A stretch of 64,000 bases of DNA from Ceriagrion tenellum (GCA_963169105.1 OY720644.1:3989001-4053000); one strand, 5' to 3'; shown: positions 11,975 through 23,835, counted from the stretch's first letter. Notes: a model not told the origin generated them from the letters alone. Program-made: numbers and translations.

Positions 11975-13550
11975 TACATCTACATCTACGTAATACCCTG
12001 CGAGCCACCACGAGCGTGTGTGGCAGAGGGTGAACACCACCAAACATGCACTATTGACATGCAACTAGGATATTTAATGGGGACATGCTAGATAATAGGG
12101 TCACATGGAGCTACATGGTTAGTATCTACGTAATAAGGAAGGGATTATTGATTGTTATTACATGCATCATGCACTACAGACTACTCTAACTATATTTCAC
12201 CTACCTATCCCTTTGATACGCTGCCTATTGTTCTCTCTTATACTACGAGGGAAAAATGACATTTTAAATCTATCGGTACGACAATCTATCTCTCTAATCT
12301 TGTTAATATGGTCAAACCTAGCATAATACGCAGGGGTTCTCAATATATATCTAACGCCATCTGTGATCAAATCGGTTTCGAATTTACTTAAAAGGTTTAA
12401 CCTAAATTTTAACCTGCGTTCTGATAGTAATTCCCATCTGAGTTCTTCAATTAAGCTCGTTACACTTAAACATTTATCGTAACGGCCTTTAACAAACCTA
12501 GCGGATCTCCTTTGCACGCGCTCTAATTCTTTTATCATACCTTCCTCGTACGATTCCATATATTAGCGGCATATTCTAAATGAGGCCTGACAAGTGTAAA
12601 ATAGCTTCTTTCTCGTACTCTCTCATCGCATTTGCCTAGAACCCTTTTTACGAATCCTAATCTACGGTTTGCTACACTAGTAATTTCCCTGATGTGTTTC
12701 CACAATGACATGTCTTCAGTGATGGTGACGTCTATGTATTTAATAGATTCTACGTTACATATATTTTCCTTTCTTTGATGCAATAATTATTCCGGGGAAA
12801 GCCATTCTTGTTCCAAAAGTTCATTACCACGCATTTCTTCAAATTTTTATTCTAGCTGCCAACTATCACACCAATCATCAATCGCATATAAATCCTTAGC
12901 TAAAGACTGACTGTCCTCTTCATTTCTAATTTCCTTATACACTACTGCATCATCGGAAAAAAGACGGAGCTTGCTATTTTTTACTACTGTATTCAAGTCA
13001 TTTACGTAGAGAAGAAATAAAATTGGACCTATCACGCTTCCCTGGGAAACACCCGACGTAACTTTTACTTCGCCTGAGCTGACACCATCTAATACCACCC
13101 TTTGAACGCGTTCATGTAATAAGTCTCCTATCCAGCCTACTATATTACTGTCTATCCCGTATGATGCTAACTTCGCGAATAGCTTACAGCGGGGAACCTT
13201 GTCAAAAGGTTTTCTAAAGTCCAGAGACGCTGCGTCTACCTGTACGTTATCTTCTCCGGAAACTAAAATATCATGAACCAAAAGACCTAACTGAGTTTCG
13301 CAAGACCGTTCTTTTCTGAACCTATGCTGGTTTGTTATCAATAAATCCTGGCTGTCGAGGTGTCCCATTATTGATGTAACTATTATATGCTCTATAATTT
13401 TACATGATAGTGACGTTAATGATATTGGTCTATAATTACATGGCTGTTCCCTATCGCCCCTTTAAAAAATTGGGGTCACGTTTGCTATCTTCCAGTCTTT
13501 GGGAACCGAGTGTTCTTCGAGGGATTTTTTAAATACTACTTGTTTACTAG
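11975..13550 (-). mobile_element. LINE family 2, 5'-truncated and decayed
   Basis: The 3' end at 11975 carries the same terminal module as families 1 and 3: TGTAGA repeats, GGGTATTACG and a hairpin around GCCACCACGAGCGTGTGTGGC. The coding region runs upstream on the minus strand to about 13550, where SVPKDWKIANVTPIF and then YRPISLTSL can be read. The protein resembles family 1 but differs throughout, so it is a separate family. The copy is broken by frameshifts and stops. Confidence 0.85.
12197..13540 (-). pseudogene. Reverse transcriptase of LINE family 2, broken
   Basis: Three frames make up the relic. 12847-13368 has FRKERSCETQL, LDFRKPFDKVP (motif A, with the usual Ala changed to Pro), SGVSQGSVIGPILFLLYVND (motif B) and LRLFSDDAVVY (catalytic box FSDD instead of FADD). 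12535-12783 has VESIKYIDVTITEDMS and RPHLEYAANIW. 12197-12559 has LERVQRRSARFVKGRYDK and the C-terminal FKMSFFPRSIREN. A stop codon replaces a Lys upstream of 13460, in the PIF-x-RGDRE segment. The frames overlap or are separated by frameshifts near 12545 and 12790-12840. The element is inactive. Confidence 0.85.
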
Positions 13551-15594
13551 ATTTACTAGATTATATGAGAGAAGTGACACAATGGAAGCAGATCATCGTC
13601 AATGAAAAAAAATAAATTTCAAACATAGCCGACGTGACCCTAGCAATAAAACTATACAGAAACATATAAGTATTGCCACATTCCATAGGAGAAAAATTCT
13701 GATGGTCAGTTTGTGCTCATAGCAAGAAAAAAACAATCCATCAGTCCAATGTGAATACTCTATTAACGAGCGTTGCTAGCTTAAATAATTTTCGCAATGA
13801 AACCGCATTTTTGGAATAAAAAGAAGAGAAAGGACATTTAATTTCAATGATGAAAGAGATATTTAAAATTTATAAATCGTCGCGAGAGTCATACAGTTCT
13901 ATTACGCTCTTATTGAATTCCCAAATAAATATGAAAGGCTCAAAATTGCAAATAATCAGTTCAATTATATTGCCTATATACAAACGCGGATGTTCGTCAT
14001 AACGTTAATTAGTAACAAGGGAATATGGCAGCTTAATATACAAAGGCAAAAACATTTTGCCTGTACATTTAAAATTCGAGAACGGAAAGGACTATCAACT
14101 TAATTTTTCTCTTTAGAGACAAAATAACGGTGAAATATAATCAATACATGTAAGCTAAAATGGCCACAGGGCCTTAGGTGCCCCAAAATGGGACCCTGTG
14201 TATAATAAGAGCATTGAAACCAGTTTTTTTTGCTGCTTTTTAAGATCGATCGCAACCAAGATACACTCTGATGTACTTGATAGCTGATTGCGATACCACT
14301 CTTTCCAAAAATTTCCCAGGTACGCGACATCCTGCAGCAGAGACGATGTTTCTCTCCTTCCATTCCACCCAGAAACGAGATCTTCGCATCTGGACGTCGT
14401 ATCAGCGGTATCAGCTGCTTCAGATCATGAGATCCAGAGAAGGGAGCAACTTTGTGTTTATGAAAGAGGATAAAAAATGAGTACTAAGGGTTGAACAAAT
14501 ATTACTACGAGGATAAGTGCCACAGTTTTTTGGCCAATGACAAGTTAAGTGCCCTATCGATGACTCCTACAACAAAGTAAATATCTGATTTAAAACAAAC
14601 TCTTAACACCTTCGAAACAATTGCTACAAATCATGACAAATATGCTCTTGAAAATATGAATCCTCAACCTCCTAGATTATGCGATCTCCAGAGAACCCAC
14701 GAGAGTGATCCCCTATATAAGACCGGCTGTATCGCATGTCTTGGCCCCTTACTCAGTTTGCGTAGAGGTGATGAAGCTGAGCGTAGTTTCGGCCACTGTA
14801 TTCTTCAAATGGCCCTTATTGTCAACTGAACGTGGAACACTCCATCTTCGAAGGCACACAATCCAATTATGAAAACAGCCACTTTCTCGCTGATATCTGA
14901 CTCCGGAAAAGGAGAATTTACTCACCCGAAGAAAAATATTGATACGTATTCCGCCACAAACTTTTCTCCCGGCCAAATATTCTCGGAACCGAGACATATA
15001 AGTTTTTTTCTCTTCGCAGTTATCAAAGTCCGTCGAGGGAAGACACAACAAAGGCCGCCGTTGAATAGGAGAAAGGGAGCGGTTCCGAAATACATATAAA
15101 AAGGAGAAAACGAGTGATTGAAAGTTTAGTCGGTGCGGGAGAGCGGGAGGCGAAGAGAGAAGAGGAAGTGCGATGGACCAGATGTGAGAAAGGCAGCAGT
15201 ACGGGTTCAGCGAGCGAGGAAGAACCACGATAAGAGAGAGAGAGAAAGAATTATGGAGGAGAGGAGGAGGAGGAGGAAGAAATCACAAAAGGGAATGGCG
15301 GAAAAAACGGGCACCTTTGGTGAGGAGGAAAGGGAGACAATTGAAAGGGGGAGAAGAGTTGACGTAAAAGAGGCCTCAGGACCCTTTGATCGATTCTCGA
15401 AAACGATTGGTTGAACCGAGAAGAGCACGGGAGAAACGCACGGGCGAGATAGAAAGAAATGCACCCTTAGGGGGTGATGATGAGAGTAAACTCGATTTTT
15501 TTTTCCTAAGTATCCATGGGGTGAAAAGGGTGGGGGAGAGACTGGAAACACGGACAGGGCCCGAATGGGACAGACTTGCGGCCGATTCAAAAGG
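13551..15594. other. No recognisable gene; purine-rich tract at 15120-15480
   Basis: Between 13.6 and 14.7 kb I see only short, unrecognised frames. From about 15120 to 15480 the plus strand is strongly purine-rich (GAGAGAG/GAGGAGG runs). This keeps both strands open by composition and explains the Arg/Glu-rich and Ser/Leu/Pro-rich frames there. Confidence 0.45.
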
Positions 15595-16100
15595 TTCTAC
15601 ATCTACATACTACCCCGCGAGCCGCCGCTTGGGCGTGTGGCAGGGGGTGGTAGGTTAACAGCCGAGTAAAGATGTAAAAGTTTTGTAGGTGAAACGGTGA
15701 CATGTCCTATGAGAGTGTATTTGGAGGAGATCAGTTTTTATTATGGTCGCTTATTGTGCGCGGAATGAACGAGTTCTTGGACCTATCTGTTCGGAAGAGT
15801 ATCACTCTTATTTTATCGTATCTGTCAGACCTAGAGATGTAGTGAGGAGTTATGATCATATTCTCTGTGTCGCTCTGAAAAATATTAGTTCTGAATTTAT
15901 CAAGCAGCATAAGCCTAGCGTGCAGCCTCCGAGTCTCTAGGTGCTCCCACCTTAATCCCTCAAACAGTCGTGTGATACCATGTGTTCGTCCGTAGCAGTT
16001 TTTAAAGAAGAGAGCTGCTTTTTTTGTACTTTGTTAATTTTTTCGGTTAAACCTTTATGATCAGGGTCCCAAATGCTCGCGGCGTATTAGGAGGTTGAAG
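15595..16100 (-). mobile_element. LINE family 3, 3' fragment
   Basis: The 3' terminal module (TCTACATCTACAT, then GGGCGTGTGGCAGGGGGTG on the plus strand) is followed on the minus strand by coding remnants of the RT C-terminus: LRWEHLETRRLHARL, FRTNIFQSDTENM and SFIPRTISDHN-like residues. It closely matches copies at 27078, 39353 and 63275. It is truncated near 16100, within the IWDP segment. Confidence 0.82.
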
Positions 16101-16590
16101 GCAGATGAAAACGACAGATCCACCAAATAACTTTACAACCACTCCCTTATCCGCTCTTTGGCCGGAAACAGCCATTAGTGCATAACGACAAACATTTATA
16201 GTAATCAATGATGAATTTTCTCACCAAAAATTAAAAAAAATGTATTCTTTAATGCTATCCTAATACTTTAATTTTTAATCGCCAATGTTTCACCGAATAT
16301 ATTGGCATCATCGGGTCTTTAAAGGACCCCGCACGTTCCTTATGGAAAATGGCCCACGGCTAAATTTGCTGAAATTTTGCACTAACGTAGTTCTCCGCGT
16401 GCTGATCAAAGGTCTCAATGGGCACTAGGCTCGAAAAATTAGAGTTTTTGAGATACAGCAGAATATGGCCCGTGGTTCGAATGTGGTCTGCGAAATTGCA
16501 CGTGGTACGTTTTTCTACTAAAAATTGCAGAAAAGAATCGCAAGGAGGTGGGGTGTGGCCCTGAGAGGGAAGGGCAGTTGAGGAAGGGAA
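16101..16590. other. No recognisable gene
   Basis: Unassigned sequence between two LINE family 3 fragments. It has no frame or repeat with a recognisable relative. Confidence 0.35.
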
Positions 16591-16725
16591 TATCTACATA
16601 ATATCCCGCGAGCATCCACATGGGCGTGTGGCAGGGGGTCTTAGGACACCAGCCGTGTAAAGATATAAGGTTTTGGGAGGTGAAATGGTGACGTGTATTA
16701 TGGGAGTGTATTCTCCAGTATCTTC
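16591..16725 (-). mobile_element. LINE family 3, short 3' end
   Basis: About 135 bp matching the 3' UTR of family 3: TATCTACATAATATCCCGCG, then GGGCGTGTGGCAGGGGGT, CACCAGCCGTGTAAAG and GGTGAAATGGTGACG. No coding sequence remains. This is a severely 5'-truncated insertion. Confidence 0.75.
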
Positions 16726-17470
16726 AGAAGGCTACTGAAGATGCTAATCAATCACGTATAGTTACGAGAAGTCGTTGGATAGGGAAAAGTAGGAATGGCC
16801 ATCTCCGATCGATATTCACGTTTTTCAAAGGAGCATTTAGTATACAACATGCTAAGAATCGCTCTTTGAGCAGTGAAGAGCCATCAGTTTCTATTGATGG
16901 TTTCTATTCTCTAAGCTCGAAAATACTGATGACCAACGTGAGAAGAACAGTGATCGTTGAATTCGGAGAGATACACAAGCAATCGGAAGATCGAATAATA
17001 GAGGTGGTTGAAGTGATTTTCGTGAACATAAAGATTTACGTGAAACTTTGGATTCGTATACTTATTCGTAATACCTATATATGGATAAAAGTGAAAAATG
17101 TTGCATTTTACCGAGTTAGTTTCTTAATTAAATGATATATTAACAGGTAGCTTTATAGCATTTGACAAATATTTCGGGCTAGTTTGATTACACATTCATA
17201 GATTTTCCATAAACGCGAAATAATACGTTTCATATGATTATAATAGCTGCTGACAAATATCAAGGTATCATTCCGAGTAACAAAACACGTATTTACAAAT
17301 GATTTTTGCTTAAATTCGAAATCGTCGCTGTAAACCCTACTCTTGGCAATGCTTCAATTAAGGCGGAACTTTTAAAGCTATAATTATTGCGTCATTTATA
17401 ATACTAATTCATAGTAATTTCCTCTGAAAAAAGATGAACTTAAATAAAGTATAATCCATGAATCCAGGAA
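16726..17470. other. No recognisable gene
   Basis: Contains an 89-codon plus-strand frame (16866-17135) of unknown relation. No repeat family was recognised. It ends where the family 4 LINE coding begins. Confidence 0.35.
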
Positions 17471-18580
17471 ACTAGAAATTAACAGGAAAACTTATATAGC
17501 TTTCGTTGATTTGGAAAAGGCTTTTGACCATGTTAACTGGAGACTTTTGTTCCAAGCAATGTGCAAAATAGGGTTGGATTGGGGAGACAGAAGATTGATT
17601 TTAAACCTCTACAAAAACCAAAGCACGGATATAGAAGTCAGTGGCACCAAGAAAGAAGCAAATATAAGAAGAGGTGTTAGACAAGGTTGCCCAATATCGC
17701 CTTACTTGTTTAACTTATACATAGAAGAAGCTATGTCTGAAATGAAAACAAAGACAAGAGGAATTAAAATAAATGGCAAACAAATTCATTGCATTCGATT
17801 AGCAGACGACATAGCTCTAGTAGCTGACTCAGAGAAGGAATTAATTCCAATGCTCAAGATTCTATATAATATTTTATTGAAACTGAAACTTAAAATAAAC
17901 ACCAAGAAAACAAAAATCATGGTGGTAGAAATAAAGAGAAGAGAAAAGATAACGAATATATGTATAGACGGAGTGAGACAGGAGGAAGTGACAGAGTTCT
18001 GCTACTTGCGTAGCATATTAAGGAGAATCATAACAACTGCTCCTCTGAGGTCAAAAGAAGAATAACGTTAGCCAAGAAAGCTTTTCAATTAAAGAAAAGT
18101 CTCCTAGTAAATAACAGCATTAGTATTGAGACTAGGAAGAAATTTCTGAAAATCTTTGTATGGAGTGTGCTTACATATGGATGCGAGACATGGACACTAA
18201 GGAAGAGTGAAATGACCAAACTTGAAGCTGCAGAATTGTGGTTTTGGAGGAGGATTACAAAAACTAGGCGGACCGACAGGAAAACTAATGAGCAAGTACT
18301 AAATGAAGTACATACAGAAAGAGAAATATTGGAAACAATTAAAACAAGAAAAGCAAAGCTCATCGGACACTTACTCAGGCACGACAACTTCATACAAAAT
18401 ATTATGGAAGGAAAAATTTTAAGCAAAAGACAGAGAGGACGACCAAGAACTTCGTACCTAAAAGTATTGGCGATGGAAATGGGATGCACCTCGTACAATA
18501 AAATGAAGAGGAAGGCTGAAAAAAAGAGATTGTCGGAAGTCGCGGCTGCAACAACAAGGATAACCTTTGGATGAGAAGAA
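17470..18580 (+). mobile_element. LINE family 4 (RTE/L1-like fold), 5'-truncated
   Basis: A different non-LTR retrotransposon from families 1-3. Coding begins near 17485 with RKTYIAFVDLEKAFD (motif A) and runs to 18574. It lacks the upstream endonuclease and the TGTAGA 3' module. The 3' flank after 18574 shows no clear poly(A) or simple repeat tail. Confidence 0.82.
17511..18574 (+). pseudogene. Reverse transcriptase of LINE family 4, frameshifted
   Basis: The first frame (17511-18065) carries EKAFDHVNW (motif A), NIRRGVRQGCPISPYLFN (motif B) at residues 51-68, and CIRLADDIALVADS (motif C) at residues 94-107, where the usual FADD is LADD. Near 18030-18040 the frame shifts. The new frame continues with EVKRRITLAKKAFQLKKS, then VWSVLTYGCETWTLRKSE, the TNEQVL segment, IGHLLRHDNFI and the terminal RGRPR stretch up to 18574. 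These are typical C-terminal blocks of RTE/Proto2-like elements. Only one frameshift separates the two halves, so decay is moderate. The 201-codon frame on the opposite strand (18085-18690) is antisense to this gene. Confidence 0.85.
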
Positions 18581-19304
18581 GAATCCATGATTTTCTTTCG
18601 ACTCCATGGAAAATATATTAAAATGTGTATCACTAAGTAACCCGCGATTACCGCTCCAGCCACCTTAAACAAAACCGTCAAATCGGCCACAGGAACGACC
18701 AGATCCAGGACTCATTTGACGAGGGAACAGAAGGCGCCATCTCGCGTTATTGATTCCCCGCATCCGAAGCGTCGGAGACTCTTTAAAATCGCCGTCAAGA
18801 GATGCCGCTCCCATCCCCCCACTTCACCCCCTCCCCTCCGTAACACGACTTCCCTCTCCCCCCTCCCCCGTCTTCAGTATTCGGTCTAGTGGTCGCCTTT
18901 TGTCACCGTGGGGATGTCGACTTCAGTGATGGGCAGGGAAAGGAACGAGGACTGGGCAAGAGGCGCAAAAGGAGTGTGTGATCCCAAGGAGGAGTAGAGG
19001 TGAGAGACGCGTCTTAAAGAGATGCGACGGGACAACAGAAGGTACCGGGGAAGCCGGAGGGGAGGATGGGAATCGAATTCCGCTCATAACAGATTTTTCA
19101 AGGCTGGTATCCAATTCTTCCACGTTTCACAGGTTATCAACACAGCGGTGTCAATGATGACATGTTTACCAAGCAAAGAGAGATAAGTACGAGTTTTCGT
19201 CGCTTTCTGCAGGCTCGTGAGGTGTTTTGAACATATTTTCCCTCTTGTCATAATAAACACCACGTTCCAACTTTATTTTTTCATTTCAGCAGCTGTCAGA
19301 AGCA
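18581..19304. other. No recognisable gene
   Basis: Includes a C-rich/pyrimidine stretch (18800-18870) and a purine-rich stretch (18920-19070). No motif or repeat was identified. Confidence 0.35.
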
Positions 19305-19872
19305 TTAAGGTAAATCCGAGCGAGATAGTTCCCTAGTCATAATAGAGACCATATTTGAATAATATCTTTTAATTTCACAAGCTGTGGGACACATCAATTG
19401 CATATTGCATTAATAATGGTGAAATAATTTAATTTTATATGACAGAAATTCTAAGTAATTAAATGAAAATATCTAAATAAGTTACTCATATTTACTTAAC
19501 TTGACCCATTCACTTCGCGCGGTGCGTTTGAAACTCCTTCAAAACGGAAGGTTTTCTATGATACTCAAGAACCTATTGCGGTGGCAATGTGATTTATTTT
19601 CAAATATAGTTGAGAAAGCATACAAACTACAAATCGTTAGTTCATTGACGACATCTAAGTATTAGAAATACCTCATTTTTAATATAAGGTTTCTCTGGAG
19701 TGCATACACGTACCGTTCCCCATGTACAATGGCTGGTATTTTTGGGCAAATATCTCCGAATGTAATGTGGTAAGTGGTAGAATTTTTGGTGTCATTGGAT
19801 AGGTGAGGTATTTTTCTTTAAAATAATACCAAATTAATTGATTTCTAAATAAATGATATTTCGCTCCCTAAG
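19305..19872. mobile_element. TTAA-flanked MITE, copy 1
   Basis: Begins TTAAGGTAAATCCGAGCGAG and shares its full interior with copies at 35486, 48951 and 54637: the ATGACAGAAATT block, CGCGCGGTGCGTTT, TCAAGAACCTATTGCGG, and GGCAAATATCTCCGAATG. The right end is eroded (CGCTCCCTAAG instead of CTCGGACTACCTTAA). Non-coding. Confidence 0.75.
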
Positions 19873-20038
19873 TAAACATTTTAACGTTAAGGCTGAAATT
19901 CTTATTAACTTAAGAAATCAATTCACATAAATCTGTGATTGAACTTAATTTCTTTTCCCTAAATGGTGAAAATGCGATCACAACAGGAGATTTTTTGCGA
20001 TTCCATAAATATTACTGAGTCGTGTACCACATTTCATG

Positions 20039-20310
20039 TAAAAAATAGTTGAGACAAATAAAACATCACACAATGACATTTCTCACGAGATCTAGGTGTA
20101 GAAATCCCTCGAATGCCTCAAACAGCGCCTCACTGAAGTGCATCCGCGTAACCGTACGGCATGGATGACGCCTTCGATATTTTTGAAAAATATCTACGAA
20201 ATTAGAGGGAAAAGTGGGCGGAATTTTTTGTATCTCTGAAGAACTGAGATATTTTTCTTAAAACGAGCAAAATTCATGAAATTGTGTAAAATGATACCTC
20301 GGTCAAACTA
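20039..20310. repeat. Diverged fragment of the TTAA MITE family
   Basis: Phrases such as ATAGTTGAGACAAAT, CACGAGATCTAGGTGTAGAAA, a GTGCATCCGCGT segment and AAAATATCTACGAAATTAGA appear in the same order as in the MITE interior, but with much lower identity than the other copies. Both ends are missing. Confidence 0.45.
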
Positions 20311-21799
20311 CCTATTTTAACATAACTGTCGATTAAAAAAAACAGCCTTAGTAACAGAGAGATATTAATACGTTAGGAAAAAAACAGTGGCATTCCGCTT
20401 GATTCTTGAGTAAATTACGCCATTACATGTGGTCGGTACATTTCAGGCCTCACTCCGCTATAGGTTTCCCGTGATCGCGTTTGATTTCCGATAATTATCA
20501 GTTAAAATCCAAATGCAATGCGATATTTGTGACTCGAAGATCACGAATGCTAGAATGCATAACAGCCTGCTTCTCATGCACTTACCTCTATGCACCCACC
20601 ACCCACGAGCGTTTAATGTCCCGCCTCCATTCCATTGTATTCAAACCTGCTTGGTAATATTACAAAATTTCACGTCTTCCTTTTCTTCCACGTTTTCCAT
20701 CGGTTTTCCAGTTTTTTAATGCTTTTCTAAGCTCTGCGATGGCAATGGTGGCACACTTATCAAAGAAGGAGACATAAGTTTCCACCTTCATTGTGTCTCG
20801 AAGTCATGGGCGTCACTGTACAGTACTAACTGAGGTGAAAGACGATCGTAGCAGGTGATCGTAGGAGTGGAAAAGTCCAAAGTAACATAATTGGCAAACC
20901 GGTGAGTATGATTCCGGTCCTTTTCAGGCCGACCTAGTGGTCGACGCAGGTCGCCGATTTCAGAAAGGAAAACAAAGGAGCAGAGGGCAAGCGGAACGAA
21001 TTCCAGGGACTCTAGGTGACGGTAGCGGGAGAAGAGCTTAAAGAAACACACAGGCTTACGTAAAACAAAGCAGAGGAATCCAATTATTCATACTTTGTTT
21101 AACTGTTTTGTAAAGATTTTTCAAACTTGATCTTCAATTTTTCGTTTTGGGCACAACTATGGGCTTTCTCCCCAGGAAACCAACTTCTGTCCAGTAGATG
21201 CTTAATTGAATGAATTACTATGGAGATGTACGGGTTCGAGCCTCCAGTCAAGGAGGGTGATTTTGTCGACAACTGGGCCCAGGTAAAATGACGACGCATT
21301 CCAAATATGAGTAAAATTCAAGTTGTTATCGCTATTCGAGTTTTTAAACGGTCAGTTCTACTCTTCAAGAATGAAATCTTAATTTCATCGGACAGCAAAC
21401 TTTTTAGAGTGAGTACACGTACAGGATAATCAATAGAAACTGTAGGTGAATATTAGAGAAGATTTATTGATTGAGAAAAGTTTAGACAAATGTGAGATCA
21501 CTTTAATAGTTTTTCGAAACCCAGGTAGGCATCTCCTCCCGTGTGCCATTTCCATCTTCGACTAAGGGTTGGTCCCGTCCCCCTCTATTAACCCATCAGT
21601 ACGTACGCCAGCATTCCATCTCTATTTCATCTCTGTCGTCCAATTTCCCATCCCCCTGACACGGCCAGCAGCATTCCAAAAGTGAATATGCTGACATCAA
21701 TCTGCATGGAACACGGTGCGAAATCCTACAAAGTTATCCGTCAGCAACGTCGTAAATACGGAAGGCAAACACCGAACCTCTCACGGTCACTCAACTCTT
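20311..21799. other. No recognisable gene
   Basis: Only short frames. An isolated B-box-like GGGTTCGAGCCTCC at 21230-21243 lacks an upstream A box. The stretch ends at the 3' tail of a LINE. Confidence 0.35.
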
Positions 21800-23835
21800 C
21801 ATCTACATCTACATCTACGTCATACCCTGCAAGCCACCCAAAGGGTGTGTGGCAGGGGGTGCTTTCGCACCAGGCATGCATGAATGATATGGTATAACAC
21901 CGAAATTACATTAAAACCCGCGCACCACACATGCAAAGCGCCAATTACAAATCTAATACCCAAGAAACATTCTATCTCCAATCGTTCTAACATGCAAGGG
22001 ATACAAAGACTACTACTACAGATTCAAAATATCATGCATAAATAAGAACATCATTATTTACATCATGCATACATAAGAAAGAGGAGAATATAATGAGAAA
22101 GATTAACTGCCTGCCTATTGTCAATACTCGAACTATTCATGACGACGATCACAGCTGTTATGGTCCCGAATGGTACGCGGAAAAAATGACATTTTATACC
22201 TATCGGTTCTACAATCTAGCTCTCTAATTTTATTGGCGCGATCTAATCTGCCGTAGTACGAAGGGGTTAATAGTATGCTTTTTACGTCGTCAGAGAAATG
22301 ATTTTCCTGAAATTTATTTAGGGGGTTAAGCCTATAATTTAATCTACGCTGTGATAGCGATTCCCATCCTAATTCTTCTAACAGTCCAGACACTCTAGCC
22401 AACTTATCGTAGCATCGTTTCACAAACCTAGCTCCTCTTAGCTGGACGCGATCTAAATCTGATATCAACCCCGTTTCGTATGGATCCCATACACTAACAG
22501 CATATTCCAGATGAGGCCTAACGATTGAAAAATAACAACGTTCTTTCATTTTCTCATCACATTTTCCGAGTACTCTCTTGATAAAGCCTAGATTCCTATA
22601 TGCTTGACCGCATATTTCCCTAATATGTTTTCCCCAAGATATGTCGTGAGTAATTGTGACCCTTAAGTACTTAACAGACTCACCGTGAATAATTTCAGTA
22701 TTACTAATTCTGTAAGCCCTACCTGGCCTATTTTTCTTTTTCCAAAAGCTGACTGCTACGCACTTTTTTATGTTTAGTTCCATCTGCCACTTTTCGCACC
22801 AAGCATGAATAGCAAGTAGGTCGATTGTTAACGAGTCGCTATCTTCGGAATTGTTAATATCCCTATACACAACCGCGTCGTCTGCGAAGATTCTAAGCTT
22901 ACTTTTAACGACGTTACTAATATCATTAATGTACATGAGAAATAAAAGTGGACCAATGACACTTCCCTGAGGGACACCCGATGTAACGCTAACTGTGTTT
23001 GACATGATACCGTCTATGACAACCCTTTGTTCCCGCCCATGTAAGAATTGATTAATCCAACTAATAATGTTTTTATCTATTCCATATGCTTCTAGTTTTG
23101 AGAGCAACTTAACGTGAGGTACCTTATCAAAAGCTTTCCTAAAATCGAGGAATATCGCGTCAACTTGGACATTATTTTCACCCGAGAGCAAGATGTCATG
23201 AACGAAGAGGGCCAATTGGGTTTCGCAAGATCTACCCTTTCGAAATCCGTGTTGGTTATTTATTAACAATTCCTCCCTATCTAAATGACTCATAATGGAG
23301 CTTACGATTATGTGTTCAAATACCTTACAGGAAATGGATGTGAGAGAAATAGGCCTATAGTTACTAGGGTCTTCCCTGTCGCCGCTTTTGAATGTAGGTG
23401 TGACATTTGCTACTCTCCAGTCCTTAGGCACTACATGATCTACTAAAGATTTGGTAAATATTAATTCTAAGTAAGGCGCTATGTCTGATGCCATTGTTTT
23501 ATATACGCGAGCAGGTATTTGATCTGGACCGGGGGATTTGTTGGGGTTAATATTTTTTAGCTGCTGTTCTATGCCGCGACAATTTATAATAATTTCAGGC
23601 ATACATGTTTGGGAACGAACTGGCTGCGGATCGAAAAGATGTGGTGTATAAGTACTGAAAATGCTTTTGAAGAATGAGTTTAACGAATTTCTTCTTCGGT
23701 AGCAGCTAAGAAACCATCAGCACGAAAGTTAAACAATAGCCTATTCCTCTTCGTAGCTTCTCTTTTCAAAGCCCAGTCACCTCGCAAAGTGCCTTACTCC
23801 CGAATCAGATGGTCCATCTGATAACCTAGTGTGCC
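21800..23835 (-). mobile_element. LINE family 1, longest copy
   Basis: The 3' tail at 21800 has three CTACAT units, then the hairpin module and about 300 bp of 3' UTR before the ORF stop at 22133. Upstream of the long frame, coding similarity continues past 23602: SLNSFFKSIFSTYTPHLF in frame, then after a frameshift near 23690 a segment containing LRGDWALKREATKRNRLLF and RADGFLAATEEEI, reaching about 23830. The apurinic-type endonuclease domain expected further upstream is not visible, so the copy is 5'-truncated. It matches 4702-5960 closely, including the UTR, which indicates recent activity of this family. Confidence 0.88.
22133..23602 (-). CDS. Reverse transcriptase, LINE family 1 (489 codons, open)
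   Basis: Encodes the polymerase that would copy LINE RNA into DNA at a nicked chromosomal target. Visible blocks by residue: NKSPGPDQIP (21-30), NYRPISLTS (81-89), QHGFRKGRSCETQLALF (117-133), LDFRKAFDKVPH (152-163, motif A with the catalytic Asp), SGVPQGSVIGPLLFLMYIND (208-227, motif B), and LRIFADDAVVY (236-246, motif C with the catalytic Asp pair). The thumb and C-terminal segments follow: SVKYLRVTITHD, RPHLEYAVSVWDP, RFVKRCYDK and KMSFFPRTIRDHN. All RT catalytic residues are present. The start shown is simply the first ATG in the open stretch: the true ORF2 would start well upstream, in the missing endonuclease part, and a frameshift near 23690 already cuts that link. This is the best-preserved coding sequence in the window, but as part of a truncated element it is probably not autonomous. 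Confidence 0.85.
   Translation of the reverse strand: MPEIIINCRGIEQQLKNINPNKSPGPDQIPARVYKTMASDIAPYLELIFTKSLVDHVVPKDWRVANVTPTFKSGDREDPSNYRPISLTSISCKVFEHIIVSSIMSHLDREELLINNQHGFRKGRSCETQLALFVHDILLSGENNVQVDAIFLDFRKAFDKVPHVKLLSKLEAYGIDKNIISWINQFLHGREQRVVIDGIMSNTVSVTSGVPQGSVIGPLLFLMYINDISNVVKSKLRIFADDAVVYRDINNSEDSDSLTIDLLAIHAWCEKWQMELNIKKCVAVSFWKKKNRPGRAYRISNTEIIHGESVKYLRVTITHDISWGKHIREICGQAYRNLGFIKRVLGKCDEKMKERCYFSIVRPHLEYAVSVWDPYETGLISDLDRVQLRGARFVKRCYDKLARVSGLLEELGWESLSQRRLNYRLNPLNKFQENHFSDDVKSILLTPSYYGRLDRANKIRELDCRTDRYKMSFFPRTIRDHNSCDRRHE

Noticed and set aside
15133..15590. Arg/Glu-rich plus-strand frames and a Ser/Leu/Pro-rich minus-strand frame
   Set aside because: Products of a GAGAGA/GGAGGA-rich tract, not genes.
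18085..18690. 201-codon minus-strand frame resembling a membrane protein
   Set aside because: It is antisense to the LINE family 4 reverse transcriptase. Its hydrophobicity comes from the Lys-rich sense strand.
21230..21243. Isolated polymerase III B box GGGTTCGAGCCTCC
   Set aside because: No A box at the right distance upstream and no cloverleaf.
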